Positions 1 to 8,345 of a stretch of 64,000 nucleotides of DNA are shown here, one piece after another. Below the pieces are notes generated by a model. That model had not been told where the DNA came from. It did not search any database and saw only the letters and a program-made list of their open reading frames with translations. Made by a program: the position numbers and the translations under genes. Location: NCBI RefSeq assembly GCF_001942255.1, contig NZ_MKKC01000069.1, positions 16,150 to 80,149 of the forward strand. The letters run 5' to 3'. Position 1 is the stretch's first letter. Each line of letters begins with the position of its first letter. This DNA is from Nocardiopsis sp. CNR-923 (lineage in GTDB: Bacteria > Actinomycetota > Actinomycetes > Streptosporangiales > Streptosporangiaceae).

Positions 1-546
1 GGCGCGGCGTCCGAGGTGGGCGAGCAGGCGGGTCTGCTCGTCGGCGCCCTCCGGCGGGGTCAGCTCCTGGGCGCACACGCCCTCGTGGCGCAGGTTCGAA
101 CCGAAGCGGTCCGCGGCCTGGCGCGCCCAGCGCACGTCGTCGAGGCTGATGCGCTCGTCCTGGCCGGTCGCGCGGCACAGGTCCCACCGGTGGACCACGA
201 GGTCGAAGCCGAGGAACTGGTCGACCGCCTGGGCGAACGTGGTCTGGCCGAAGAAGCCCTCGAACTCGGTGGCGGCGCGCTCGGGGTCGTCGAGGTCGGC
301 CTGGACCACCGCTCTGGCCGCGTTCCAGGCGGCGGCCGGGTCGTCGTCCACCGAGGGGATCTCCCCGAGTTCGCGGCCGACGAGGCCGAGGAACATGCCC
401 TGTGTGTCCACGACGTGCTGGACCAGGTCACGGGCGGTCCAGCCCTCGCACGGGGTGTCGGCCGACCACCGGTCTCCGGGAACCGCCGCGACGGCGCGCG
501 CGAAGTCGGTGGCGAGGCGGTGGTAGCGCTCGGCGATGTCACTCAT
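1..546 (-). CDS. TIGR03086-type DinB/maleylpyruvate isomerase-like metal-binding protein (3' end outside window)
   Basis: The reading frame starts with ATG at 546 and runs off the left edge, so about 182 residues of the N-terminal part are visible. The protein shows the mycothiol-dependent maleylpyruvate isomerase/DinB helical-bundle pattern: an N-terminal ERYHRLA helix, PCEGWTARDLVQHVVD with the first likely metal ligand at His44, and a FDLVVHRWDL helix carrying a second histidine. Members of this family use or are predicted to use mycothiol, the actinobacterial thiol. The substrate cannot be told from sequence. It is divergent from the AraC-type gene that follows, with about 110 bases between them. 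The family call is firm, the function is open. Confidence 0.8.
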   Translation of the reverse strand, partial: MSDIAERYHRLATDFARAVAAVPGDRWSADTPCEGWTARDLVQHVVDTQGMFLGLVGRELGEIPSVDDDPAAAWNAARAVVQADLDDPERAATEFEGFFGQTTFAQAVDQFLGFDLVVHRWDLCRATGQDERISLDDVRWARQAADRFGSNLRHEGVCAQELTPPEGADEQTRLLAHLGRRA

Positions 547-657
547 GGCGGAACCTTCTTCCGGGAGTCGTCGGTGGCCACCAGTCTGGACCGGTCGCGG
601 CCCCGGGGTCTGAACAAACGCGACACACGTTCGAACGTCGCGTCCTATGCTGGGCCC

Positions 658-1457
658 GTGAGACCGTACCCCGTCGCAGGGACTCGCGCGGCATCCTCGA
701 CCCGGAGGTCGGGCTGACCCGTTTCCGGCTCGACCGCCGTGCTCCCTCGGCGCCCGTCGCCCGCCTCGTGGACCGCTACTGGGTGGCCTCCTGGGATCTG
801 GCCGGCCGTGCGCCGTACGTGCAGCGGGTCCTGCCGCACCCCGTGGTCAACGTGGTGTTCACCGAGGGCCGGGCGGGCGTCTACGGGCCCGCCACGGGCG
901 TCACCCAGCGCCGCCTGGAGGGGGTCGGCTGGGCGCTCGGGGTCATGTTCCGCCCCGCCGGGTTCCGGCCCCTCCTCGGCCGCCCGCTGAATTCGATCGT
1001 GGACGGCGCGCTGCCGTGGTCGGAGATCTTCGGCGGTGGTCCGCCCGACCACTCCGATCCCGAGCCGCTGATCGCGTGGGTGGACGGCCTCCTCGCCGCG
1101 CGGCTGCCCCAGGCGCGCCACCCGGCGGAGGACACCGCCGACATCGTGGAACGGTTGGCCGACGACCCCGCCGTGGTCAGCGTGTCCGCGCTCGCCGAGC
1201 GCGAAGGGGTCGGGGTGCGCCTGCTGCAACGCCGGTTCGCCGACCACGTCGGACTCGCGCCCAAGACGGTGATCCGCCGGTACCGGCTCTACGAGGCCGC
1301 CGAGCGCGCCCGCACAGGGGAACGGCCCGACTGGGGCAGGCTCGCCGCCGAACTCGGCTACAGCGACCAGTCGCACCTGACCCGTGAGTTCACGTCCGTC
1401 ATCGGGGTTCCCCCCGGCCGGTACGCGGCCCGGTCGCCGCGGACACCAGCCGGGTGA
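658..1457 (+). CDS. AraC family transcriptional regulator, frameshifted near its start
   Basis: The C-terminal third is an AraC-type double helix-turn-helix (VSALAEREGVGVRLLQRRF then LGYSDQSHLTREF), preceded by an N-terminal ligand-sensing domain like that of DUF6597 regulators (YVQRVLPHPVVNVVF). No ATG or GTG lies in frame with the body. GTG at 658 begins VRPYPVAG in a different frame, and adding one G to the GGG run at 679-681 joins it to RGILDPEVGLTRF, the usual start of this family. I therefore place the start at 658 and treat the shift as a likely base-call deletion. The 3' end overlaps the convergent TetR gene by 59 bases. Target genes are unknown. Confidence 0.75.
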
Positions 1458-2004
1458 GGACCGCGTGCACCTCCTCCTCCGTCGGCGCGGACTCGGTCGT
1501 GCAGGAGCGCAGGAACAGGCCGTCGATCGCCGCCGCAGCCCCGGTTCTGGCCACCGGGTCGGTCAGGTGGGCGGCGAGGAAGGAATCCACGGCCCGGTTC
1601 CAGCGTTCGATCTGTGGGCGCAGTGACGGTCGTCGCGCGGCGATGAGGAAGAGTTCGCACTCGGCCAGCACGTGCGCCCGGCCGGTACCCGATCCGGAGG
1701 CGATCAGCGCGGCGAACCCGCGCAGCGCGTCCTCGGGATCGTCGGGCAGGGCGGCGATCGCGGCCACGTAGGTGTCGTTGACCCGGGTGAGGGCGTCCAC
1801 GAGGAGGTCGTCCACGCCCGCGTAGTAGTACGTGACGGCACTGGGTGGGACGCCCGCCTCGGACGCCACCCGCCGCTGGCTCACGGCGGCCACGCCGTCG
1901 CGTTCGACGACGCGCATTGTGGCGTCCAGCAGGAGGCGGCGGCGCTGCTCTCCCTTGCGTCGGCGGCCGTCGGAGATGTCCTCGGTCTCACTCACGTGTC
2001 CCAT
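1399..2004 (-). CDS. TetR family transcriptional regulator
   Basis: A 201-residue TetR-type repressor starting at ATG 2004 (MGHVSETED). The N-terminal helix-turn-helix reads VSQRRVASEAGVPPSAVTYYYAG, with the remainder forming the ligand-binding, dimerisation domain. It lies 31 bases downstream of the SMR efflux gene on the same strand, so both are probably one transcript and the regulator probably controls the pump. A GTG three codons downstream is an alternative start. Its 3' end overlaps the AraC gene tail to tail. The ligand is not predictable. Confidence 0.88.
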   Translation of the reverse strand: MGHVSETEDISDGRRRKGEQRRRLLLDATMRVVERDGVAAVSQRRVASEAGVPPSAVTYYYAGVDDLLVDALTRVNDTYVAAIAALPDDPEDALRGFAALIASGSGTGRAHVLAECELFLIAARRPSLRPQIERWNRAVDSFLAAHLTDPVARTGAAAAIDGLFLRSCTTESAPTEEEVHAVLTRLVSAATGPRTGRGEPR

Positions 2005-2035
2005 TGTCGACCGGTGCGACCGTGGGGGCGCCGGG

Positions 2036-2359
2036 TCAGTGGGCGCCGCCCATCTCCAGCGCCGTGACTCCGCCGATGACGAGGGCGATCCCGCCCACCT
2101 GCACCCAGGTGAGGGACTCGCCGAGGAACAGGGCGCCGATCGTGGCGACCAGTGCGATGCCCGCCGCCGCCCACACGCCGTAGGCCACACCCAGATCCAT
2201 ACCCCGGTTCAGCGACTGGGACAGGAGAACGAACGCCGTGACGTATCCGACAGCCACCACGACCGACGGGATCGGCCGGGTGAGTCCCTCGGAGAGTTTG
2301 AGCGAGGTCGTCGCGACGACCTCGGCGACGATCGCGCCGCCCAACCAGATCCACGGCAT
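2036..2359 (-). CDS. SMR family multidrug/quaternary ammonium efflux protein
   Basis: 107 residues starting at ATG 2359 (MPWIWLGGA), the normal size for small multidrug resistance proteins, with four predicted membrane helices. The essential membrane-embedded glutamate is at residue 13 (AIVAEVVATT, equivalent to Glu14 of EmrE). SMR proteins work as antiparallel dimers exchanging protons for cationic drugs or guanidinium. The conserved GVAYGVWAAAG segment in helix 3 is present. It is followed by the TetR gene, a common pump/repressor arrangement. EmrE/Qac-like versus Gdx-like specificity cannot be settled here. Confidence 0.9.
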   Translation of the reverse strand: MPWIWLGGAIVAEVVATTSLKLSEGLTRPIPSVVVAVGYVTAFVLLSQSLNRGMDLGVAYGVWAAAGIALVATIGALFLGESLTWVQVGGIALVIGGVTALEMGGAH

Positions 2360-2666
2360 GGAGCCCCTTCCAGAGAAACCTGATCGAATGCTCCAGATTC
2401 TACCCGTCGACCTGCTCGTTCGCGCGGGTGCCGAGGTGGGGTTGGTCTCCGTGCGGACCGGGTCTCGGAGGGCCGTAATCTCGGGACCGAAGGTTCGGAC
2501 GCCCGTACCCTGCATGTATCGTCGACGGTTCCGGCGCTTTCTCCCCACGCGCCCCAGATCACCACCGCATACCGATCCGCGGGGGATCCGAACCTTTTCG
2601 ACATTCACGCGTCTCACTATCGAGGGCGTGCACCAGGCACCCGGCGTTCAAGATGGAGGTCCAGAC

Positions 2667-3974
2667 GTGACGGGCAACACCACCCCGGCGGTGACGCGTC
2701 GGTTCGGCATCGGACTGATGGCGCTGGCGCTCGCGGCCACTGCCTGCACCTCTGGGGAGGCCGAGCCGCAGAGCAGCGAGGACTCCGCCGTCGGCCCGGA
2801 TCCCATGGCGTTGACCATCACCCCGGAGGACGGCGGGACCGAGGTCGCGCCGAACTCGCCCGTCCGTGTGACCACCGAGAGCGGCGTCATCACCGACGTC
2901 CAGGTCGAGCAGACCGTCGTCAGCGAGGCCTCCCTCACCAGCGCGGAGGAGGACGACTCCAGCCTCCTCGCCATGACCGGGACCCTCGACGAGGACGAGA
3001 CCGAATGGGTCAGCGACTGGACCCTGGCCCCCGGCTCCGAGGTCGTCGTCACCGCCACCGCGGCCAACGCGGCCGGTGAGGAGACCGAACTCGTCCAGCA
3101 GTTCAGCACCCTGGACGCCACCCCCGGGCAGCGCCTCGAACTGGACACCTACACCACCTTCCCGAGCAGCGGCGACACGGTGGGCGTCGGCATGCCCGTG
3201 GTCGTCGGCTTCGACCTGCCCGTGACCAACAAGGAGCAGGTGGAGAGCGCGATGGAGGTGACCGCGGACCAGGAGATCGCGGGCGCCTGGAACTGGGTGT
3301 CGGACCAGCAGGCGGTCTTCCGCCCCCAGGAGTACTGGGAGCCGCACCAGGAGGTGACCGTCGACCTCCACCTGGCCGGGGTCGAGGCCTCCGAGGGCGT
3401 CTACGGTGTCCGCGACTACCAGATCGACTTCGAGGTCGGCCGGGAGCTCATCTTGACGATGAACGTCCCCGACCACGAGATGGCCGTCACCATCGACGGT
3501 GAGCAGGACCGCGTCATCGAGGTGAGCAACGGCGACGGCAGCAGCCGGATGTACACCACCACCACCGGGACCCACGTGCTCATGGAGCGCTACGAGGAGC
3601 TGACCATGGACTCGGCGACCCTCGGCATCCCCGACGACTCCCCGGACGCCTACCAGGTGGACGTCCAGTACGCCGTCCGCACCTCCAGCAGCGGTGAGTT
3701 CCTCCACGAGGCCTCCTACAACGGCAACATCGGCTCGGCGAACACCTCCCACGGGTGCACCAACCTGCGGATGGACGACGCCCGGTGGATCTTCGAGAAC
3801 ACCCTCATGGGCGACGTCCTGGAGACCACCGGGACCGATCGCGACCTGGAGTGGAACAACGGCTGGGGCTACTGGCAGATGTCCTGGGACGAGTGGCTGG
3901 CGGCCAGCCTGACCGGTGAGCAGACCACCGACGGCTCCGGCACCTCCGGCTCCCCCCACGGCGAGGGCCTGTGA
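2667..3974 (+). CDS. L,D-transpeptidase lipoprotein (YkuD domain with Ig-like domains)
   Basis: 435 residues from GTG 2667, which has a good ribosome site (GGAGGT, 2655-2660). The N-terminus is a lipoprotein signal (LALAATAC, lipidated Cys27). Two immunoglobulin-like domains follow, then a YkuD catalytic domain with the signature SHGCTNL: His362 and the nucleophile Cys364, followed by GDVLETTGTD. This architecture matches mycobacterial Ldt enzymes, which form 3-3 cross-links in peptidoglycan outside the membrane and also attach proteins to it. A strong hairpin follows at once, so it is probably monocistronic. A Ser/Thr-free acidic linker follows the lipidated cysteine. Confidence 0.92.
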   Translation: MTGNTTPAVTRRFGIGLMALALAATACTSGEAEPQSSEDSAVGPDPMALTITPEDGGTEVAPNSPVRVTTESGVITDVQVEQTVVSEASLTSAEEDDSSLLAMTGTLDEDETEWVSDWTLAPGSEVVVTATAANAAGEETELVQQFSTLDATPGQRLELDTYTTFPSSGDTVGVGMPVVVGFDLPVTNKEQVESAMEVTADQEIAGAWNWVSDQQAVFRPQEYWEPHQEVTVDLHLAGVEASEGVYGVRDYQIDFEVGRELILTMNVPDHEMAVTIDGEQDRVIEVSNGDGSSRMYTTTTGTHVLMERYEELTMDSATLGIPDDSPDAYQVDVQYAVRTSSSGEFLHEASYNGNIGSANTSHGCTNLRMDDARWIFENTLMGDVLETTGTDRDLEWNNGWGYWQMSWDEWLAASLTGEQTTDGSGTSGSPHGEGL

Positions 3975-3978
3975 CCGA

Positions 3979-4021
3979 CGGGCGAGGGGCGGCGGGACAC
4001 GGTCCCGCCGCCCCTCGCCCG
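3979..4021 (+). terminator. Strong intrinsic-type hairpin
   Basis: Perfect 19-bp inverted repeat (arms 3979-3997 and 4003-4021, 5-base loop CACGG) starting four bases after the L,D-transpeptidase stop codon. It lacks a clear T tract, as is normal for actinomycete terminators. Confidence 0.85.
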
Positions 4022-4145
4022 TTCCCGGACGGGTTCCGCCGTGCCGGGACGCGGCGCCGCCTGGAGCGGGCGGCGCCTCTCCTGGCGGCGCCGCGCCGCC
4101 CGCGTCATGGCGGCGAGCGCACGGCCCCTCGCGGGGAGGCCAGCG

Positions 4146-4388
4146 TCACCAGGCGCGCACTCCGCCGATCGGTGCGGGCAGGCGCTCGTTGAGCCAGGTC
4201 CACGTGCCGTCGTTCTCGGTGAAGCGGCGCTGCACGCGGTCGATGCCGTGCAGCGGGTTGGTGAACACCTCGCGCCACGATCCGGCGGCGCGCTCCTCCA
4301 GGTAGAGGCAGTGGGCGTCGGTGCGCATGCGCATGGCCTGGAGCGTGTGGGAGGAGCCGTCGTTGAGGTGGATGCGGTAATGGGCCAT
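4146..4388 (-). CDS. Small hypothetical protein (80 aa)
   Basis: An 80-residue frame from ATG 4388 with an AGGGGA-like ribosome site just upstream. It begins MAHYRIHLNDGSSHTLQAM and ends PAPIGGVRAW, is soluble and mixed in charge, with a run of aromatic residues (TWTWLNERL). I do not recognise a family. Codon use (GC-rich third positions) agrees with a real gene. It stands alone between the L,D-transpeptidase terminator and a gene-free stretch. Confidence 0.6.
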   Translation of the reverse strand: MAHYRIHLNDGSSHTLQAMRMRTDAHCLYLEERAAGSWREVFTNPLHGIDRVQRRFTENDGTWTWLNERLPAPIGGVRAW

Positions 4389-4767
4389 GGGAATCCCCTG
4401 GGTCTGGTCTCGTCAACGTAGGACGGCGTGTCCCGGAACGAACGCGGCGCGCCGTGCGCGCGTGGTTGGGCCAGTTTCCCGGGGCGCGTGGCCGCATTGT
4501 TGCCCGAGGGCCACGAGAATCGCTGAAGGGTGGCGGCGAGAATGCCGAGACCCGGAATGCTCCGGGGAACGGGTGCGGGTGCCGGGGCACCGTACTGTCC
4601 GCGTTCCCGGACTCTACTCCTGTGACGGGCCGTGCGGAGCCGAACAACGGGTTTACCGCAGGCGAATTCTCCTCCTCGCGACTTTGGATGGGGAGAAAGC
4701 GCTGTCAAGTCACATGTGCGAGGTCTATAACTCCATATGACCTTTCTTGATCAGTGTCGGATCCCGA
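4389..4767. other. Gene-free stretch, relatively AT-rich at its right end
   Basis: No supported gene on either strand. The part from about 4640 to 4760 is noticeably richer in A and T than its surroundings and borders the SDR fragment, consistent with decayed or rearranged DNA. Confidence 0.5.
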
Positions 4768-4922
4768 TCAGGCGTTGATCCCGCCGTTCACGTCGATCGC
4801 GGACCCCGTCACGAACCGTCCACCGGGGCCCGCCTGGTGGACCACCGTGTCCGCGATCTCCTCGGGACGGTCGAACCGGCCCAGCGGGACGAGGGACCGG
4901 ATCCCGTCCGCGTCGGGGCCGT
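4768..4922 (-). pseudogene. C-terminal remnant of a short-chain dehydrogenase/reductase
   Basis: Read on the minus strand, about 50 codons give a typical SDR C-terminus: PLGRFDRPEEIADTVV, then GRFVTGSAIDVNGGINA and a TGA at 4768-4770. The Rossmann fold and catalytic Tyr-Lys part are absent. The frame ends abruptly near 4922, where a MarR-like fragment on the other strand begins. It is the tail of a deleted gene, not a functional enzyme. Confidence 0.75.
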
Positions 4923-5078
4923 CTCACGGGCTGCGCGGTCGAGCCCACCCCGGAGGGGCGGGCGGCACTGCGCGACGCCGCACCGGGCCACGTGGCGCAG
5001 GCGCGCCGAGTGGTCTTCGACGCCCCGCCCGCCCGCGTGGCGCCCCGACACGCCGTCCAGCCCTTACACACGCTCTGA
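4923..5078 (+). pseudogene. Probable C-terminal remnant of a MarR family regulator
   Basis: The plus-strand frame reads LTGCAVEPTPEGRAALRDAA then PGHVAQARRVVFDA, which matches the C-terminal winged-helix/dimerisation part of MarR proteins (usual form LTPEGRAALEAAAPGHVAxVRRLVFD). The DNA-binding N-terminus is missing and the right end dissolves near 5078. Together with the adjacent SDR tail it looks like the scar of a deletion spanning a regulator/oxidoreductase pair. Confidence 0.5.
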
Positions 5079-5236
5079 CCAGCGCCGACGTCGGCTGGGT
5101 TACGTCTGATTCGACACCATACGTGATCGACTGGACACGAATGCACATGTGGTTTCTCGGGAAAGGGTTGCAGCCTCAAGCATCCGTTTCGCGGCTCCCT
5201 TCCCGAGACGCCCGCGACACGGAAGCAGGAAGTTCC

Positions 5237-5662
5237 ATGAGTCGACAGTCGTCCGGTCTGAGCGTCAGCGACTTCACCAGCCTTCTCGCCCGCCTCGTCG
5301 TCGGCGGGGTCTTCGTCTACCACGGTTGGCCCAAGCTGATGGACCCCGTCGGCACCGCCGAGGGCTTCGGGGCACTGGGGATTCCCATGCCCGAGGTCGC
5401 TGCCGTCGTCGGCGGGCTCGTCGAGGTCGGCGGCGGGATCGGGCTCATCATCGGGTTCCTGCTGCCCCTCGCCGGGATCCTCCTGGCCCTCCAGATGGTC
5501 GGCGCCTACGTCTTCGCGCACGCCGGCCAGGCGTTCTCGGAGTGGGAGGCGGTCCTGGTAATCGGCGCCGCGGCCCTGGCCCTCGGTTTCGCCGGCGGGC
5601 GCTTCGCCCTGGACCGGATCATGCCGTGGGGGCGACGCCGGCGCGGGGACGACCTGGCGTAG
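5237..5662 (+). CDS. DoxX family membrane protein
   Basis: 141 residues from ATG 5237, with an upstream GGAAG-type ribosome site. DoxX hallmarks are present: LLARLVVGGVFVYHGWPKL in the first helix, followed by three further membrane segments (for example GGGIGLIIGFLLPLAGILLA). DoxX-like proteins are small membrane proteins linked to redox control and oxidative stress. The precise role of this branch is unknown. A weak hairpin follows. Its upstream neighbours are pseudogene fragments. Confidence 0.85.
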   Translation: MSRQSSGLSVSDFTSLLARLVVGGVFVYHGWPKLMDPVGTAEGFGALGIPMPEVAAVVGGLVEVGGGIGLIIGFLLPLAGILLALQMVGAYVFAHAGQAFSEWEAVLVIGAAALALGFAGGRFALDRIMPWGRRRRGDDLA

Positions 5663-5663
5663 C

Positions 5664-5688
5664 CGGACCGATCGCCGGCCCCGGTCCG
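5664..5688 (+). terminator. Possible weak terminator after the DoxX gene
   Basis: Seven-base inverted repeat CGGACCG...CGGTCCG (5664-5670 and 5682-5688) directly after the stop codon. The stem is short. Confidence 0.4.
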
Positions 5689-5768
5689 TCTACCATGGAA
5701 AACGGGCGGCCCGGGGCACTTCTCTACTCAATTCACCATTCGGGTCGGCTGCTATAAGGATTTGTGTG

Positions 5769-5798
5769 TTGTGGGTCTTTCGGATCAGTAGGTAGAAT
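5769..5798 (+). promoter_or_regulatory. Candidate promoter of the conflict-system operon
   Basis: TTGTGG (5769-5774) and TAGAAT (5793-5798) are separated by 18 bases in an AT-rich spot, about 80 bases before the TTG start of the protease gene. This fits a housekeeping-type actinomycete promoter. It is the only such motif in the gap. Confidence 0.45.
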
Positions 5799-5878
5799 CA
5801 GACGAATCCACGTCGACAGCGAGGTGGAAACGACCTCCGTCCTCCGTTTCCCTCCTCCCGGGCCGAACGGGAGCCTGA

Positions 5879-6841
5879 TTGTCCCACCTGGCCGCATATC
5901 CGCCGCACCAGAATGCCGCTGACTGGCAACTGCGCGTCACCGACCGGAACGGATCCGTCCTCCACGGGGCGGGGGTCCTGGTCACCCCCCACCACCTGGT
6001 CACGTGCGCGCACGTCGTCCGAGCCGCCGTCGCCGACGCGGGCCCCGGAAGCCGGGTGCGCGTGGACGCCCCGCGCGGAGCACAAGGATGGACCGCCGCC
6101 GCCGAGGTCGTTGCGGACGGGTGGTGGTGGAAGGACGCCAGCCCCTGGGACGTGGCGGTCCTGCGGCTCGATCGCCCCGCCCCGGCCCGCCCGGCGGTGC
6201 TCGCCCGACCGCCGCGGATCGGCGACCGCGTCCGCGTCGTCGGCTTCTCCCAGTCGCCCTCCGGCCGTTGGGTCAGCGGGAGCGTCGCGGGATCCGGCGG
6301 CAGTCACCCCGAGTACGTCCAGATCGACACCGAACCCGGCGCGGGAACCGCCTTCACGCGTGGCTTCAGCGGCGGCGGTGTCCGAGAGCAGTGTACGGAC
6401 GCCCTTGTGGGCATCGTGTGTGAGGCGGCCACCGAAGGCAGGCTGGGCTGGATGATTCCCATGTCGGAGATCCGCCCCGTGTGGGAGTCGGACCGGACGG
6501 CCCCGCCTCCCGCGCCCGTCGACACGGCGCTCCGGCCCGATCCCGACGCGGCACGCGGGGCGGTCACCGCCACCGCCCTGGCCATGGCCGACCTGGACAC
6601 GCTCCTGTCCCCCGACCAGCGCCGGGCGTTCCACCAGGGGCTCGACCGGCGACTGCGCGTGCGCGTGCGCCTCGACCAGGATCCGCGCACCTTCGCCGCG
6701 CACCTGGTCCGTCTGGCCCACCACGAGTTCGACCTCCTCGCCGAGGTCCTGGACCTGCTCGACACGTGGGAGGAAGGGGGCGCGTCCATGCGCCGCGTCC
6801 GTGACGCGGCGGCACCCCTGCTGGAGTGGGGACCCGGGTGA
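5879..6841 (+). CDS. Trypsin-like serine protease with C-terminal effector-associated (EAD-like) domain
   Basis: 320 residues from TTG 5879 with a GGGAG sequence upstream. Residues 15-200 form a chymotrypsin-fold protease with a complete triad: His45 (LVTCAHVV), Asp91 (PWDVAVLRLD) and Ser164 (GFSGGGV, with Phe replacing the usual Asp before Ser). No signal peptide is present, so it acts in the cytoplasm. After a proline-rich linker, residues 235-320 form an all-helical domain (LLSPDQRRAFHQGL onward) resembling the effector-associated domains of vWA-MoxR-VMAP systems. It overlaps the next gene by GTGA, so translation is coupled. I infer that it is the effector, activated through its helical domain. 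Confidence 0.82.
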   Translation: MSHLAAYPPHQNAADWQLRVTDRNGSVLHGAGVLVTPHHLVTCAHVVRAAVADAGPGSRVRVDAPRGAQGWTAAAEVVADGWWWKDASPWDVAVLRLDRPAPARPAVLARPPRIGDRVRVVGFSQSPSGRWVSGSVAGSGGSHPEYVQIDTEPGAGTAFTRGFSGGGVREQCTDALVGIVCEAATEGRLGWMIPMSEIRPVWESDRTAPPPAPVDTALRPDPDAARGAVTATALAMADLDTLLSPDQRRAFHQGLDRRLRVRVRLDQDPRTFAAHLVRLAHHEFDLLAEVLDLLDTWEEGGASMRRVRDAAAPLLEWGPG

Positions 6842-8315
6842 ACGCGCGGGACGTCGAGCGTCTGGCGCGCGCGCTGTGCGACGTCGAACACGTCTACTCG
6901 CCGAGGCACCGGGAACAACTGGTGCAGTACCTGCCCAGCGCCGTCCGCCGAAGCGCCGACCTCTCCGGGGAGGCCTCCGTCTTCGCCCGTGCGCTCGTCC
7001 GGCGCTGCCACCAGCACCGGCGCCTCGGCTGCCTGGTGCGCTGGGTGCTCTACCTGGAGGACCGGGGCCGGAGCGCGCTGGCGGCGGCCGACGCGGCCCG
7101 CCCGCTGCTCGTCGAGGAGGAGTACGAACTGCTCGTGCAGCACCTCGACGTCCGTGACCCGTGCGACGTGGGCACCGTCCGGGAAGATCTGTCCGGAGTC
7201 CCCTTCGACCAGGTCGAGGCGGTCTTCGAGCGCGTCCGTCCGGCGACCTTCCGAGTCGACACCCCCGAGCCGGTCACGGTCTGGGACGCCTCGTGGACCT
7301 CGCCGAACGCCCCGCGCCGAGGGGCGGGGAGCCGCCGGTGGCCCTCTTCTGCGCCGACGTCGCCCGCGACCTCAGGACGGCGAGCACGGGGCTGCTCAAG
7401 GACTGGGGCCGCGGCCTGCGCCCGTCCGACTCGCCGGGGTCGGCGCCAGGGGAGGCGTCCGGGGAGGCGCCTGTGCCGGAGCGCCCGGCGCGGTTGGTCG
7501 TGCGAGTCGGCCGGGGCACGCGGCGCGACCGCTACGACGTGGAGCACTGGACGGTGCTCAGCCAGCGCGGTGGCGGGGAACCGGAGTTCTGCGACCACGA
7601 CCTCCAGGCCGACGTCGCGCCGGACATGATCGGGGCGTGGGTCGGCCTGATGCTCAGCCGGATGGAGGCCGACCCACGGGTGGCGCACCACGGCGGCAGG
7701 CGGGTCGAACTGGTCGCTCCCCTGCCTCTCCTCGACCGCCTCCAGGCGGAGGGCTGGCAGCGGGACGCCACCGGCGGCGCCCCGCTCGGCGCCCGCGCGG
7801 AGGTGGTGTACCGGGCGGAGGAGTTGCTTCCGGACCACGCGGGCCGTGACCTGTGGGGCACGTGCGTCAACAGGTGGCGTCAGCTGGAATCGAATGGCGA
7901 GGCGCTCGCACTCGACGAGTACCACGACCGGGGAATGGACGACGAACCGCTTCCGGAACGGCTGCGGGACGACCGGGTGATCGTGCTGTCGGTTCCCTCG
8001 CGTCTGAACCATTGGTATACACAGGTATGGTCGGCGATTACGCTTGGGGTTCCGGTTGTGGTCTGGCGTTCCTCGGAATTCGGTCGGGGAATCGGATCAT
8101 GGCTGAATCCGGTTCGTGTGGGGCGGGAGGTGACCGTGACCTTGGAGGAAATCCGCGCGCTCCCCGAAGTTCTCCACAGCTCTCGTTCCGGACGCGTGTC
8201 ACCGAGTGAGAGCGGGTACATCGAGGGCAGTCTGGAGATCGCCGTCATCTACAACGACCCCTTTCCGGTACTGCCGGAACCCCCTCCGCAACTGTCCACA
8301 GACAGCATCCGATAG
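6838..8315 (+). CDS. VMAP-like (vWA-MoxR-associated protein) component, frameshifted
   Basis: It starts at GTG 6838 inside the stop of the protease gene. The first 90 residues are an EAD-like helical domain (YSPRHREQLVQYLPSAVRR), matched in style by the C-terminus of the protease, suggesting homotypic contact. The rest is the VMAP C-terminal region: PVALFCADVARDL, then an alpha/beta part ending in DRVIVLSVPSRLNHWY, GVPVVVWR and a C-terminal IEGSLEIAVIYNDP. The frame breaks at 7289-7290. Adding a C to GCC gives DALVDLAERPAP without a gap. I treat it as an indel error. VMAP proteins are proposed to link sensor and effector in these systems. Confidence 0.72.
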
Positions 8316-8345
8316 CCCCCGTGGGCGCGGCTCGAAGGGCACGCC

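Noticed and set aside
2559..3959. 466-codon minus-strand frame opposite the L,D-transpeptidase
   Set aside because: Antisense shadow: repetitive Val/Gly/Leu composition, no domain, and the plus strand has clear catalytic motifs.
7281..7300. Programmed ribosomal frameshift in the VMAP-like gene
   Set aside because: No slippery heptamer or downstream structure is evident and the same kind of break occurs in many unrelated genes here, so an indel error is more likely.
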